A stretch of DNA of 64,000 bases from positions 124,001-188,000 of the forward strand of contig JAQQWL010000008.1 in NCBI GenBank assembly GCA_038363925.1, in the 5' to 3' direction. A model generated the notes under the pieces. That model was not told the origin of the DNA, searched no databases, and saw only the letters and a program-made list of their open reading frames with translations. Each line of letters starts with the position of its first letter. The first letter of the stretch is position 1. This document shows positions 23,808-35,118 of this stretch, piece after piece. The position numbers were made by a program, and so were the translations under genes. This DNA is from Apiospora phragmitis (lineage: Eukaryota; Ascomycota; Sordariomycetes; Amphisphaeriales; Apiosporaceae).

Positions 23808-24713
23808 ATGGCGTGTTGGTCGTTCGCCTATCCCTCCAACTACCTCAATCGTGGACTCCAGCCATGCGGTGCCGTGAATGCGACGACGCCAGACGTGACG
23901 TGCTGCGTAGCGCGTGACACCTGTCTCCCCGGCGGCTTGTGTACCTACGCGCACTCACAACAAGGCGGTAGTGGCTTCTATGCCGGAGGCTGTACCGATG
24001 ACTCTTTCCACGAGCCTTTCTGCAGTCGTCTATGTCGTAAGTCCCTTCTCGGTGGGCTACAGACAATATCTATCCCCTCCAACTCTCGATGTCGGTTATC
24101 GTCTTCACAAATACCTAGGTGAGCATGGACGAACTGAAGCTGATACGAGTTATGCGAGAGAGCAGAAAAACACAAAACCGGCGATGTCGTGTACAACTCC
24201 ACCAGCGGCCTTTGGGCGTGCTGCGGCACCAGTGCTGACGGCCGGCTTGACTGCACCCAGCCGACCAACGATACGTTCAACCTGGCGCCTCCGGGGGGCT
24301 TGAAAGCGTACTTTACGATCCCGGCATCGGGGTTCCGATACACTTCGTCGCCATTGAGTTCGACGTCGCCGACTGCCTCTCCCCCTCTACATCAACCGCG
24401 ACAGCAACAGGTACATCCACCGCGTCCCCCTCAAGTCAGCCCGACGAAGGGGGCTTGAGCAGTGGCGGCGCTCTGTCCGGCGGGGCTGCGGCAGGAATAG
24501 GGGTAGGGAGCCGGTCTCGCCGTCATCAGTGTCGCTAGTTTGGTCATGTGGTTTTGCATACGAAAGCGTCGCCGGGCATGGCAGGAGATACCGCCTCAAT
24601 CCTACCGGTTGAATCCACAAACCCCGGGACACCATATGAACGGCGCAGAGCAGGAGGCAGGGTTGAAGCCGGAGCTGGATGGTCAAGGCGTGCCGCGAAA
24701 GATTCCAGCATAA
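23808..24713 (+). CDS. Cysteine-rich single-pass membrane protein, with two compensating frameshifts
   Basis: Two exons (23808-24036, 24166-24713). Exon 1 encodes a cysteine-rich extracellular part (MACWSFAYPSNYLNRG, then CCVARDTCLPGGLC and GGCTDDSFHEPFCSRLC), typical of a fungal family with this Cys pattern. Exon 2 continues with ACCGTSADGRLDC, a Ser/Thr-rich linker, a Gly/Ala run, a membrane segment (AGLAVISVASLVMWFC) and a basic stop-transfer (IRKRRR) before a short cytoplasmic tail. The Ser/Thr and Gly-rich middle is only readable one frame over, between a C5 run near 24383 and GGGAG near 24508: one base seems lost and one gained, so total length (258 aa) stays in frame. A 96-bp intron 24411-24506 would also restore the frame, but it would remove a strongly protein-like stretch. 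No clear signal peptide at the predicted start. Probable surface sensor or adhesion-like role; function unknown. Confidence 0.6.
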
Positions 24714-25796
24714 GACCGCTGTCAGCTGGTGAGTTGCCCGGGGGGTCTCGGTCCCAACAGTTGCAGAATGTATGTATCTCCAAGGTCTGTACGATTTGTA
24801 GTAATACGAGGCCAAATCGGCTATGGCCGCTCTAGGTTGCAATATCGGAACGGTGCAGTAACTAGCATAATAGCTGACCAATAATGATGGTTGGTTGTCG
24901 TCTTGTGAGAATCCGGGGAAGCCACCTGAACCTCGCCCAGACCCAAGTCCGAGCTGCCTAACTCGGAGCGGCGAGGGTAGGCCGTCTCGGTCGGTCGCGT
25001 TATTGGGTAATTTAGTAACAAGTTAGTTTCCGACGGTGCTAGCTGGGGAGGGAATAAGGTTGACTAGTAACGGCCGTGAAACGTCAGCCGACTCATGAAT
25101 CGTGGAACCGAGAGGTTCTAACTTGTTGGCGGTTCCTGCTTCCCCGACTTACCAACTTACAACTGATGAACTCACATCGATATTTCCCACTAGCTCGTTC
25201 TTCCATGCAACAACAAATCGATCCCGGACATTTTCTGACGATCCAGCTTTTCCTGTCCCTGTACCTTTGCTTTTTGGTGGGGATGCATATGCCGCTGCTC
25301 GTGCTGGGTGGGGACACATGTCTGAGACGACGCTTTTTAGCCCAGATCCTTGCAACCTTGCCATGATTAAAATGCTACCCTAAGGGCATTACGTACCGCA
25401 TGTCGATCAGGCCCTCCAATGCTACGACTGTTGTTTATTGACGGAAAAACATCCCTTGTGCCTACTCCGCAAGTTACAACATGTCAGAACATTGCCCGGA
25501 AATTGCCCACCTACCGAGGTCCCCAAGGACGACTACATAAGTGGCTACCAAGTGGTTTTGCCAACAATGCCTTGCCAGCGGTACAGTCGTACAGTTGGTG
25601 GACTTTGCTGTCTGCAATGCATTATTGGTGGCGCTTACTGCCATAATGCCTGGTGGTCTCGGCCCAGTTAGATTAGTGACTTATGACTCGGCCGCTCTCG
25701 ATTGGCAGTCCTCTATATAACTCGCTGTCTACGCACTGCTGTCTTGCTGTCGGAGCTTCCCTCTACTAGCAGGCCGAATCTATCACGACTGCAGCC
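24714..25796. other. Intergenic region upstream of the GH30 gene
   Basis: No supported gene. Overlapping short frames around 25076-25383 on both strands have no domain. The last 100 bp hold the GH30 promoter. Confidence 0.5.
25714..25720 (+). promoter_or_regulatory. TATA box of the GH30 galactanase gene
   Basis: TATATAA lies 77 bp before the start codon at 25797, the right spacing for a fungal core promoter with a short leader. Only the sequence match supports it. Confidence 0.55.
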
Positions 25797-27306
25797 ATGT
25801 CTCGTCGCTGCTTGTTATCGCTACTGCTGGCTGCGAACTTATGCGGAAGAGGTGCTGCAGACACTACCACAACGATCAACCCGTCGACTAACTGGGGAAC
25901 ATGGGAAGGATGGGGGACCTCGCTGGCTTGGTGGGCCGCCGCGTTTGGAGACCGTGACGACTTGGCCGATCTTTTCTTCTCGACGAAGTCGGTCAACTTC
26001 GGCGGCAAGTCTGTCCCGGGACTGGGTTTCAACATCGCACGGTACAATGCTGGCGCTAGCAGCAAGAACAGTGTCAACGGCGAGAGCATGGTGGTGTCGC
26101 CCAAGATGATAGCATCCCGCCAGATCGACGGCTTCTGGACAGATTGGACCAGTGCCGACCCTGCTTCGTCAAGCTGGAACTGGAGTGCCGATGCCAACCA
26201 ACGCAGCATGCTGACCAAGGCACGCGACAGAGATGCCGACGTCTTCGAGCTGTTCTCCAACTCTCCGATGTGGTGGATGTGCTTGAACCACAATCCATCA
26301 GGCTCCGACAATGGTGGAAGCGATAATTTACAGGTCAGCGACTCCGGCAGTCTGTCCCAGATAAACCACTAACCACCAGATCCAACAGTCATGGAATTAC
26401 CAACAGTTCGCCGTCTATATGGCTGAGATTGCCAAGTACGCCAGCGACAACTGGAACATCAATTTTCAGTCAGTCGAGCCCTTCAATGAGCCCATGGCCT
26501 CGTGGTGGAGCGGGAAGTCAGGTACACAGGAGGGCTGCCACTTCGGCACTTCGACGCAGGTGACTCTTATCAAGAACTTGCGGTCCGAACTAGACAACCG
26601 CGGTCTGTCCTCGGCGGTGATCGCCGCCTCGGACGAGAACTCGTACGACCAGGCCATCACGACTTGGAATGCGCTGGCCGGCGCCGGTGTCGCGGGCAGC
26701 GTCGCCCGCGTCAACGTCCACGGCTATCAGTACGGCGGCGGCAAGCGCGACGTCCTGTACTCGACGGTACAGGGCGCGGGCAAGAAGCTCTGGAACAGCG
26801 AGTACGGCAAGGCCGACGACACGGGGTCGGACCTCGCGAGCAACCTGATACTCGACTTCCGCTGGCTGCACCCGACCGCCTGGGTCTACTGGCAGGTCAT
26901 CGACGGCGGCGGCTGGGGCCTGGTCGACGGCAACAACGACGCCAAAACCGTCGGCGCCGTGTCGCAGAAGTACTACGTGCTCGCCCAGTACTCGCGCCAC
27001 ATTAAACCGGGGATGCAGATCCTGGACGGCGGCAACGACAGCACCGTCGTAGCCTACGACGCGGGCGCCCAGAAGCTGGTCATCGTCGCGGTCAACTGGG
27101 GCAACACCCAGAACCTCATCTTCGACTTGTCCAAGTTCAAGACGCCCGGCACCGAGGGTTCCCCCGTGCCGCGCTGGAGCACCCAGATCGGCACCGGCGA
27201 GCAATATGGCGCCCACAGCGACACGACTCTGAAAGGCGGAAAATTCCAGGCTTCCTTCAATAAGAACCAGGTGCAGACTTTCGAAGTTAGTGGTGTGGTA
27301 ATCTAA
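25797..27306 (+). CDS. Secreted GH30 endo-beta-1,6-galactanase
   Basis: Two exons (25797-26333, 26380-27306; 46-bp intron) give 487 residues. The signal peptide MSRRCLLSLLLAANLCGRGAA is followed directly by the family's mature start, with DTTTTINPSTNWGTWEGWGT. The catalytic acid/base Glu lies in SVEPFNEP and the nucleophile Glu in LWNSEYGKADD, the two signatures of clan A retaining enzymes. The C-terminal 120 residues form the beta-sandwich that packs against the barrel. The overall pattern matches fungal endo-beta-1,6-galactanases (GH30 subfamily 5), which cut the beta-1,6-galactan side chains of plant arabinogalactan proteins. Exon 2 is much richer in GC at third positions than its surroundings. 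The gene is intact and ends 134 bp from the convergent membrane protein gene. A related beta-1,6-glucanase or xylanase activity is less likely. Confidence 0.88.
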
Positions 27307-27440
27307 CATCTCAAATGTATGGGATGTTGGCGGGAATAATCATGTTCATAACATGGAAACGCATGCGTATACTCCATAGTCTAATGATTTATATGCGATA
27401 ATCTGCCATGCCAACACCGGCGAGTTCCTCGTTTCCTTTC

Positions 27441-28739
27441 TCAAAAATATGAGTATTTACGTGGGTCGATCAGATTCCGCTTGATACTGGGTTGTGAGGG
27501 ATGGCGTGCTCTATTCGTGGGGAACCCTTTTCCGTTGTGACTAGGCAACTCTGCTGTTGCATAGGGACCGGTCTGCGCTAGCGACAACTCACCCGGCGAA
27601 GAAGATGCTGGTAGTTCCCCTTCCTGCTGCGTCCAGTACTGCTGCTGCTGTAGGGTTCTGGAATCAGGCGGCTGACGCCTAGTCTCAGTACTCGTCGCCC
27701 TCCTGCGCCTGTGCCTCCGCACGAAAACGAAGAAGGCGATGCTCATGAGCACAATTACGGCACCCAGGGAAGCCCCAACTGCTAGTCTGACCGTGGCTCC
27801 TTCAGAAATACCAGGTGCCGCCGCGTATGTAGATTCAGGGGCAGTTGCATTGGTCTCAGTCGCAATAGTGGTCGTCGTCGATGACGGCTGCGAATGCATG
27901 GTCGCTGGCAAATCGGTTTCCCTCCAGACCACCTGCACCATGGGCATTCCCACGGTGAATGACGCGACCGATGTGCCAGCACCTTCCTTGTCGAGGTACG
28001 GGCTGGGCACGGGAATCTGCACACCGACTGCGGTGGTATCGCAAACGATGGCCCCGAACGCCGTGGTCAGGAGTCGGCGGCATTTGGAGTAATCCGACAA
28101 GCACGTATAACTTCTGCGACGCCAACAATAAGTTCGTTAGCGACGAATAACAGCGGAGAAGATAGGCAAGACAGGTATCCTTCCTCTTCCTCTTCTTCTT
28201 CGTCTTCGTCTTCTTCTTCTACTTACTCGGGGCAGCACCCGGCTGCCGTCTCCCCGGCCTGCAGCGTCATCGGGGCCAGGAGCGCCATGGCCCCCGCCGT
28301 CTTCGCCGTACGTCGTGGAGCACGCTCGTGACCAGCCGGCCGGGCAGGCGAGGCCCGGCGAGTAGAAGCCCCAGTTGTCGTACCAGGAGCTGGTCGGCGT
28401 TGTCGCGGCCGCCGTGCGCGGCGGGAAGCATTCGTGCGCCTGATGGATCCAGTAATTACTTTGGGTGGCGCTGCCGGTCACTTGGCAGGATTGGCCCTGC
28501 CATAGTTTGCCGGTGTATGACGGGTCCCTTCGCACAATGACGGAGCAGCCGTCCGGCTGTTGCCAGGGGTTGTCAAGGGGCCGAGGATCTGGAGCGTCGG
28601 CGTCGGCGTTGGCATCGCTTTTGTCAGGGCACGGGGAAATAGGGGGGAGGTTGCCTCCACGGGCACGCAGCGCGAACAGGAACGCAGTGAGATCAACTTG
28701 AAAAGCAGTAAACTTTTTGAGATAAGTAACAACAAGCAT
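27441..28739 (-). CDS. Single-pass membrane protein with Cys-rich ectodomain, with one apparent frameshift
   Basis: Two exons on the minus strand (28227-28739 and 27441-28113). Exon 1 encodes an ectodomain with blocks such as ARGGNLPPISPCP, WGFYSPGLACPAGW and GETAAGCCP. Exon 2 starts with SYTCLSDYSKCRRL, passes through a Thr-rich linker, then a membrane segment (GASLGAVIVLMSIAFFVFV) with a basic stop-transfer (RRHRRRR) and a Gln/Pro-rich cytoplasmic tail. The intron's 5' part is a GAA/GAC purine repeat. Between the ACSTT block and AGAMALLAP (about 28295-28312) the frame moves by one base; removing one base gives 394 residues in frame and lets the CCPE end join exon 2 correctly. The start at 28739 is uncertain because no convincing signal peptide is visible; an unseen upstream exon is possible. 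This family of fungal surface proteins has no assigned function. Confidence 0.6.
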
Positions 28740-29713
28740 GGCAGACTTACTCGGGACTGTTTGCGGTTTTCTTCCTTGGATGAAGTCCCATGGGGGCGAA
28801 CATACGGCCACTCCGTTCTTTCCGCCCCATCCAGCCCCCAAGAACCGCCGGTGAGCCTGGCGAGTTGGAATTGGTTAACTTAGGAGGAGCAATCCGTCAG
28901 CATGGCTTGAGGGGCCCAGCCATATCGCCGAGTGGAAATTTTACGACGAGATGCTGATCGCGCTACGGAAGATTCTACCGTGGGGGCTACAATCCTGCTG
29001 CGGGCATCTCACGGGACGCGCCACGAGTCGAGTTGATGGGAGCACATCTACCCTGGTTCCGTAAAGCGATAGTGATGTGCGACACGTACATCTCTAAGAA
29101 GCATCTCTAAGAAGGGTGGCAGCAAGTTACTTCACGTCCGTCGTTTATGTTGCCGAAGAATGAAGAATATATAACCCAACAATCGCTGATATTGCTCCCG
29201 AATACTCGTGAAATGTTCTTCCCACGCCCTCCACTTTCCACTGTTTTCAAAGATGGGATAGTCGCCTTGGATCTTTCGTAGCAATTAATGCGTCGATGAC
29301 CATATCAATAAACTTGAGTGGAGGTGAGTTACCGAGCTGTCAACATCACACAATCCCAATCTACGAACCAGAGAGTGAGATCTATAGAGAGCCAGTTGGA
29401 ATGATACGCTCGTCTATTTCAATGACGGCTAACCCTTCCATACCTATCTAACGTGGTGGTTGGAGACGAAGGTAGAAGAACTGCGGTGTTCGGGGTTTGG
29501 CTTAAGGTTAAGCGATAAACGGTAGTGACCCACCTAAAAAAAATAAACGGAACTGTCCCGCGTCAAGGTTAGATAAATTTCCCACCCACAGCCAGTTCGA
29601 GATCTGTTTCGGATTTGACATATAGATATTCTGTGGCGGCAATCCCATGATCTTTTGCTTTTTATAGACTTAGTTCCCTTCCAGCCATGCATTCCTAGAA
29701 TTACTGCCACCAA
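28740..29713. other. Intergenic, no gene seen
   Basis: A divergent region between the minus-strand membrane protein and the plus-strand tRNA-modification gene. It should hold both promoters. No coding frame is supported. Confidence 0.45.
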
Positions 29714-29742
29714 ATGAGAGAAGAAAAAAATAAACACACACA

Positions 29743-31340
29743 ATGTCCTCGTTCCTCGCAAACCACCTCGAATACGAAGGTGCAGTTTGCGACAACGGCG
29801 GTCATCTCTGGCGCGGTAGTTGCCAGCGCTATTCTGGGCTACCAACAGCTCCAAAGAAACGAGCGTATAAACAAGCTCAAGGACTCGATACCTTCGCTCG
29901 AGGCCGAAGGGGGTGATTTGGGAAAAGTGAGCTCCTCACACCTTTCGCGCGAACGAACGACCGAGCGTTGGACCAAGCTGATCTCGAATCCGAATAGTTG
30001 ACCAACTACGGCGGTGCTTCGGCGACGGACAAAGAAGACCAGCGCAACGAAGCCCTCGCACGACGCGCGCAGGCCGGCGACTACGATGACGAGCTGATCC
30101 TCGAGCAACTGGCGCGGAACCGTGTGTTCCTGACCCCCGAAGGTCTGGACAAGCTCCGAAACTCCTTTGTCATAGTGGTTGGCTGCGGTGGCGTGGGGTC
30201 GCATGCTACTGCTACCTTGTCGCGCTCCGGCGTGTCCAAGCTTCGGCTGGTCGACTTCGACCAAGTCACCCTGAGCTCCCTCAACCGACACGCCGTCGCT
30301 ACCTTGGCCGATGTCGGCATACCCAAGGTGCAATGTCTGTACAGGAGGTTGATGGCCATTACGCCGTGGACCAAGTTCGACCTCAGGCTGGAGAAGTTCT
30401 GGGACCAGGCTGCGGACCGATTGCTCGAGCCCTGGAAGGAGAATGGCCAGAAGCCTGACTACGTCATTGATGCCATCGACAACATTGACACCAAGGTCGC
30501 GTTGCTGAAATACTGCCACGACCACCATATACCCGTCATATCTGCTATGGGCGCGGGCTGCAAGAGCGACCCCACAAGAATTACCGTAGGAGATATTGGA
30601 AACAGCACAGATGATCGTTTGTCAAGGGTTACCCGACGTCGACTCAAGCTGTTGGGAGTCACAAGCGGTATTCCAACAGTCTTTTCGACCGAGAAGACAG
30701 GCGAGGGCAAGGCCGAGCTGTTACCGCTGCCCGAGGGCGAGTTCCAGAAGGGCTCGGTGGGAGATCTTGGCCCATTGCCGGATTTCCGGGCCCGAATCCT
30801 ACCAGTCTTAGGCACGATGCCGGCTGTCTTTGGCTACACAGCAGCAAACCATGTTATACTATCTATTACCGGCTACCCTTGGACTATCTACCTGCCAGAG
30901 GACGAGAGAAGATGCACGATGGAATGCTCGCCGCCCTACAGTCAACCGAAGAGAAGCTGGTTCGTTATGAAGCTGGTGGTGACCCAGCCATCGCTGTGGG
31001 ACTGAAGATACCCATCAATATCGGAGATGTGGCCTTCCTGACTGAGGAAGTATTCAGAGGCCGGAGCGCCATTACGGGTCTGACTAACCGGTTGCATCTC
31101 ATTCGGTGGCGAAAGCCCAAGAGCTCGACCTTGATCAAGATCGGCGACGGTGAAAGCGCGCAGAAGTCCTCCAACGTGAAGCTCGGCGATCTGGTCTGCA
31201 TGACCAAGGACGAAGCTCTGCAGCATGAAAAGGAGGTGCTGAAGGGTGGCAAGGAGCCCGAGGAACTGTATGATGCGGCCACGATAGAACGAGTAGAGGC
31301 GATGCTGAAAGACGCAACTGCCCATGAAAAATACAGATAA
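29743..31340 (+). CDS. TCD1: tRNA threonylcarbamoyladenosine dehydratase (Tcd/TcdA type), with two apparent frameshifts
   Basis: This E1-like enzyme cyclises t6A37 to ct6A in tRNAs that read ANN codons; the yeast proteins sit in the outer mitochondrial membrane. Exons 29743-29926 and 29998-31340. The N-terminus has a membrane anchor (TTAVISGAVVASAILGY), then the ATP-binding VVGCGGVGSHA, the DFDQVTLSSLNRH block, IDAIDNIDTK and VLGTMPAVFGY. The C-terminal third (RGREKMHDGM to the end) carries conserved LVCMTKDEALQHEKEV. Two single-base shifts break the frame: one extra base near 29770, between MSSFLANHL and NTKVQFATT, and one missing base near 30880, after SITGYP. They cancel, so the length is 508 residues. 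An alternative start at ATG 29714 avoids the first shift but gives an odd Lys-rich N-terminus. Whether this is the TCD1 or TCD2 form cannot be told. Confidence 0.85.
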
Positions 31341-32198
31341 AGCGGCCGCCAGGCCCAAGCAGTTCATGCACGTTAAGCATTCCCGGTTTTACACATTGCG
31401 CTCTCTCCGATCCCTGGTCCCCAGGAGATTGCTAGCTATGCTATATCCGAGTCTTGGTGAGATGACAGAAAGAAAACAGGAATTAGAAGCAGGCTTGATC
31501 GAAACCACTCCCCGGATAGACCAAACAAGTTTGACTCGGTGGTTTGCTAAGTGGTTACATAGGCAATTTGGAAAACCCTCCTCGACATCAAACCTCGACC
31601 GCCCAAACACGTTGGACATAGCGACGTCCTGCACAAGAAGCGGTGGCGCAAACGTCTGTACGTCGAGGTAAGGATTGGGTCCAGGTCCTGCACGATGTCT
31701 GCGACGTCGGAATGCGACGCCGTTTGCTCCGTCACGCCGTCACGGGCTCTGAATCAGGAAGGAGACAATCGTCGTCTGAGGTCACTCGTAAATTGCATAC
31801 ATATAGGGATGGCGTTCTGTAATTGCGGTCTACCGTAATTGCGACATCCGAGGGCGCCGGATGAACCTTCAGGCTGTAAGTGAGCAAACTGCTATCCGCA
31901 CAACATCTTCCTTCGTCAATATCGGTTTTTGTTTGCTGCTTGCTGCTTGCTTCTACATAGTGTGTAATATAACTAGGACAAGTCATTATTTGCTGGGCCC
32001 AATTACCAACAGCCAGTGAAAGCGGCACAAATTGGCCTGATAGCATCCATTACTGGATATCATGAGTGAGGGCAACTGATGATATAAGAGAAGTCTGGAA
32101 CTCGTCTTACTTTGAAATGGAGGCTCCGCTCGGCAAGCTGCACACCTCCCAGCACTTCTGAATCCTTCTCAAACTCAACGACCTTTTTTAGTCGCCCA
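31341..32198. other. Intergenic, no gene seen
   Basis: Downstream of the tRNA dehydratase. Short frames only; nothing recognisable. Confidence 0.45.
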
Positions 32199-32770
32199 TT
32201 ACACCTGGACTTCCAAGATGCCGCTCTGGGAGATCTCCCATCCTATGGAGACCTTTACGGGGCCTGTAAGCCTCCCAGTGATAGAATAATATAGGGGAAT
32301 TAAGTAGCGCGCGATGAAGCCCGAGAAGCGGTGTCCATAAGGAGAACGCTGGAGGCACATCAGGTCCTCACCCGTGCCCAAATATTGCGGTCCCGCCCCC
32401 TGAGGTACACTGCGCCCAAGCTAGGTCGCGCGAGCCAGTCTTCGAACTTGTGTACATCCCGAGGTGGTGGTTTAGGGAGCTGTGACAGTGCGCAGTATTC
32501 CACGACTGCCTCGTCTGTATGGGTAATGAGTGAGCAAGGTAAGCAGGACTGGTTGACTGACTGTACTCTTTCAATGTCTGCCTAAGCTTTGCGAATGTTT
32601 CCCACTGTTTCTTGGCCTCACGGCCGCCATCGGCTGTTACATTCATTCGCATAGGCAAGGCTGTACCAGTCAAGTTGGCGGTATTCCTTGGAACCATTTT
32701 CGCTCTCGCTAGAGAAAGAAGACGTACCCTATCATGTTCGGGACGGAAATTCCCAGCAAGTCGGGAGTAT
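32199..32770 (-). pseudogene. Relic of a DUF6594-type gene
   Basis: On the minus strand, pieces in different frames line up with the DUF6594 family, which is expanded in ascomycetes. In order they are: a helical block ending AKKQWETFAKLRQTLKEY (about 32570-32640); a block with DEAVVEYCALSQLPKPPPRD followed by VHKFEDWL (about 32450-32520); and a block with EDLMCLQRSPYG, then FSGFIARYLIPLYYS (about 32290-32370). The first two blocks are separated by a possible intron; the second and third are out of frame and a stop intervenes. The two or three membrane segments that normally end the family are absent. The N-terminal part is not convincing. I call it a truncated, decayed copy. The family match is from memory. 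Confidence 0.5.
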
Positions 32771-33768
32771 TGCAGTCACTGGCGACTGGCGATCGTGTTG
32801 TTGGTCTCTCTGCCGCAGCCTGGATCCCTCTGCCATACCGCAAGTCACTCAACTCGCTGCTTGATATCTTATCTTGACCTAGTCATCTCATCATGGGTAT
32901 ATCGCATGAGCTGGATTCCCGACAATTAGATCAGGGTAATGATTTCAAGACGCTCCTGGATATGGGTTCTTGTCATCAGCAATTATCTTCTCGAAATGTG
33001 TTGGGACTTGGAGTATATACGACTTTAGAATACGAGCGAAGTATTTTCCACAGGTCTTTTTGACGGGTTGTTTTAAGGGGATATGGTGGGCGTTCTGATG
33101 ATTCTTATGATCTATGTAGCACACATTGATGACTCTAAAGCATCGGCATCTGCGTGCAAGCCCGCTACATTGCCAAGTACCAGATGGTCTTATTAACCAA
33201 TCATGTGCTCTATTAATGAAAATGACAATTAGTTGACGAAAACAGCGAAAGAGACTTAAAGGAAGACACGAAGGTAAATCACGTTCTATATTCAACGCCA
33301 ACGGTACGCCAGGGTGTACGCGATATCTTGGCTTCTGGATCCGGTACTATATCCGGCATGGCAAAAAAGATGGGAGCATCACGGTGCAAGGTTGCCAGTG
33401 CTTCTTATCAGGCACATAGAGCCAACGGGTAATCGACAAGTAGCCGATTGAGCCGATTTGCTCAGAGCTTCAGCAGCCCACCCGACAGCCAGGATCAGTG
33501 AAACTGGTATGCGCAGGCGTCGCCTTGGCAACTCCAACCAACTGCCTAAACGAGATATGGACGCAGGGGACGAGTATCTTCAATATTGAATTTGCTTCTC
33601 TTAGAACCCATCGTGCGGTGTTGTACGACATTCGATTGCTTGGGTTTATCTCATGTGCATAATGCGCTGCTTGGCAATGCCACTGTCTGTTGCGATACAA
33701 GTAGCGGGGAGGTCGCGCATCAGCGTCGCTTGCTCAGATTCCTCCTTTCAAGCAGCTGAACTGCCATC
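32771..33768. other. Intergenic, no gene seen
   Basis: Somewhat AT-rich DNA between the DUF6594 relic and the M14 peptidase. No coding frame is supported. Confidence 0.45.
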
Positions 33769-35118
33769 ATGAAGTTGTCACAGATCCTTGGAGCCAGTGG
33801 CCTTGCGCCTTTAGTGTCTGCCTGTCTCTTGCCCGGAGAGGAAACTGGCGATGGGAGTCACCATCTTTATCGCCGCCAGGAGAGTGGCGACACGGGCTTT
33901 CCCATCGGTTCGGGCGATCGCTTCGAGGGAGGAGCCAAGTTTCCTCGCGGCCTCGGAACCCAGGAGCCAGGGGCACAACTCGACTCTCTTCTCAGCGTCA
34001 AGGAAATAGAGAGCGCAATGAAGGGTCTCGTCAACGAGTATGGCATTGAGACGTTCACCATGCCATACACGACTTACGAGAACGCAACCATGTTTGGCGG
34101 CAAGGTGGGCGGACGTGGCAAATGTTCCGAGGCGTATCACGTTTACTTCAATGGTGCGATACATGCGCGCGAGAGAGGCTCACCAGACAATCTTCTGTAC
34201 TTCATCTCCAACCTCCCTGTACGCAAACAAAACCAAGACCGGTCTGACGTACGGCGGACGATCGTATTCGGCTTGTGATGTCAGCCGGGCATTGGCAGCC
34301 GGCATCGTCTTCGTGCCTCTTAGCAACCCTGACGGTGTTGCCTACGACCAAGCCGAGGCAACTGTTAGCGCAAGAACCGGAATCCGGCCTCGGCAACCCC
34401 TGGAAATGATCGGTCAATCGGCGTTGATCTGAACCGCAATTTTGACTTCCTCTGGGACTTCCCGACCAAGTTCGAGCCTACTGTCGCCCCGAACGTCGCG
34501 TAGAGGAACTCGTCGAGCGAGGCCTTCTCCGGTGCCAGTGCCTTCTCGGAGCCGGAGACACGCAACATCAAATGGGTTATGGACTACTTCCCGAAGATCC
34601 GCTGGTACCACGACCTCCACTCCTTCGCGGGCGTGGTGCTCTACAGCTGGGGCAGCGACGAGAACCAGGCGCGCCGGCCCGGCATGAACTTCCTGAACTC
34701 GACCTACGACGCGGTGCGCGGCCTTATACCGGACGACCCGTCGGCGGGCATCGTGTACGGCGAGTACACGCCCAGCACGGACTGGTCGGAGAACGTGTAC
34801 GCGGCCATGCGCACGGGCAACGCGATGGACGCGGCGACGGGGCGGCACTACGAGGTGCAGCAGGCGGCCTACCTCTATCCCACCTCGGGCGCGAGCGACG
34901 ACTACTCGTACTCGAGGCACTTCGCGTACCCCGGCCTGAACCTGGTCCACGAATTCACCGTCGAGTTCGGGTTTGGCGACGAGAATGCGACCTGTCCATT
35001 CTATCCGACGGCCGAGCAGTACCACCTGAACATGCTGGAGACTGGGGCGGGATACATGGAGTTCTTGATGGCCAGTACAGAGATTGGTCTTGGGGACGAG
35101 GTTGCTTGTTCGTTGTAA
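33769..35118 (+). pseudogene. Broken secreted M14 zinc carboxypeptidase
   Basis: The catalytic set of an M14 metallocarboxypeptidase can be read across three frames: signal peptide MKLSQILGASGLAPLVSA; the zinc motif His-x-x-Glu in GAIHARERGSPDN; LSNPDGVAYDQ; the substrate Asn-Arg pair in VDLNRNFDF; the third zinc His in WYHDLHSFAG; and the catalytic Glu in EFTVEFGF. The reading is broken four times. There is one extra C near 34216, one base missing near 34357, a TAG at 34366-34368 where the family normally has Trp, and a TAG at 34501-34503 between NVA and RNSSSE. The two shifts cancel, so 33769-35118 is divisible by three (449 codons). Two stops plus two shifts make this the strongest pseudogene candidate of the window, unless the assembly is faulty. 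The 3' half has very high GC at third positions. Confidence 0.75.

Noticed and set aside
26502..27309. Long alternative frames over GH30 exon 2, both strands
   Set aside because: High GC at third positions removes stop codons in other frames; the GH30 frame has the catalytic motifs.
34339..34370. 32-bp GT-AG stretch as an intron in the M14 gene
   Set aside because: Too short, and it would remove the conserved VAYDQ segment after NPDG.
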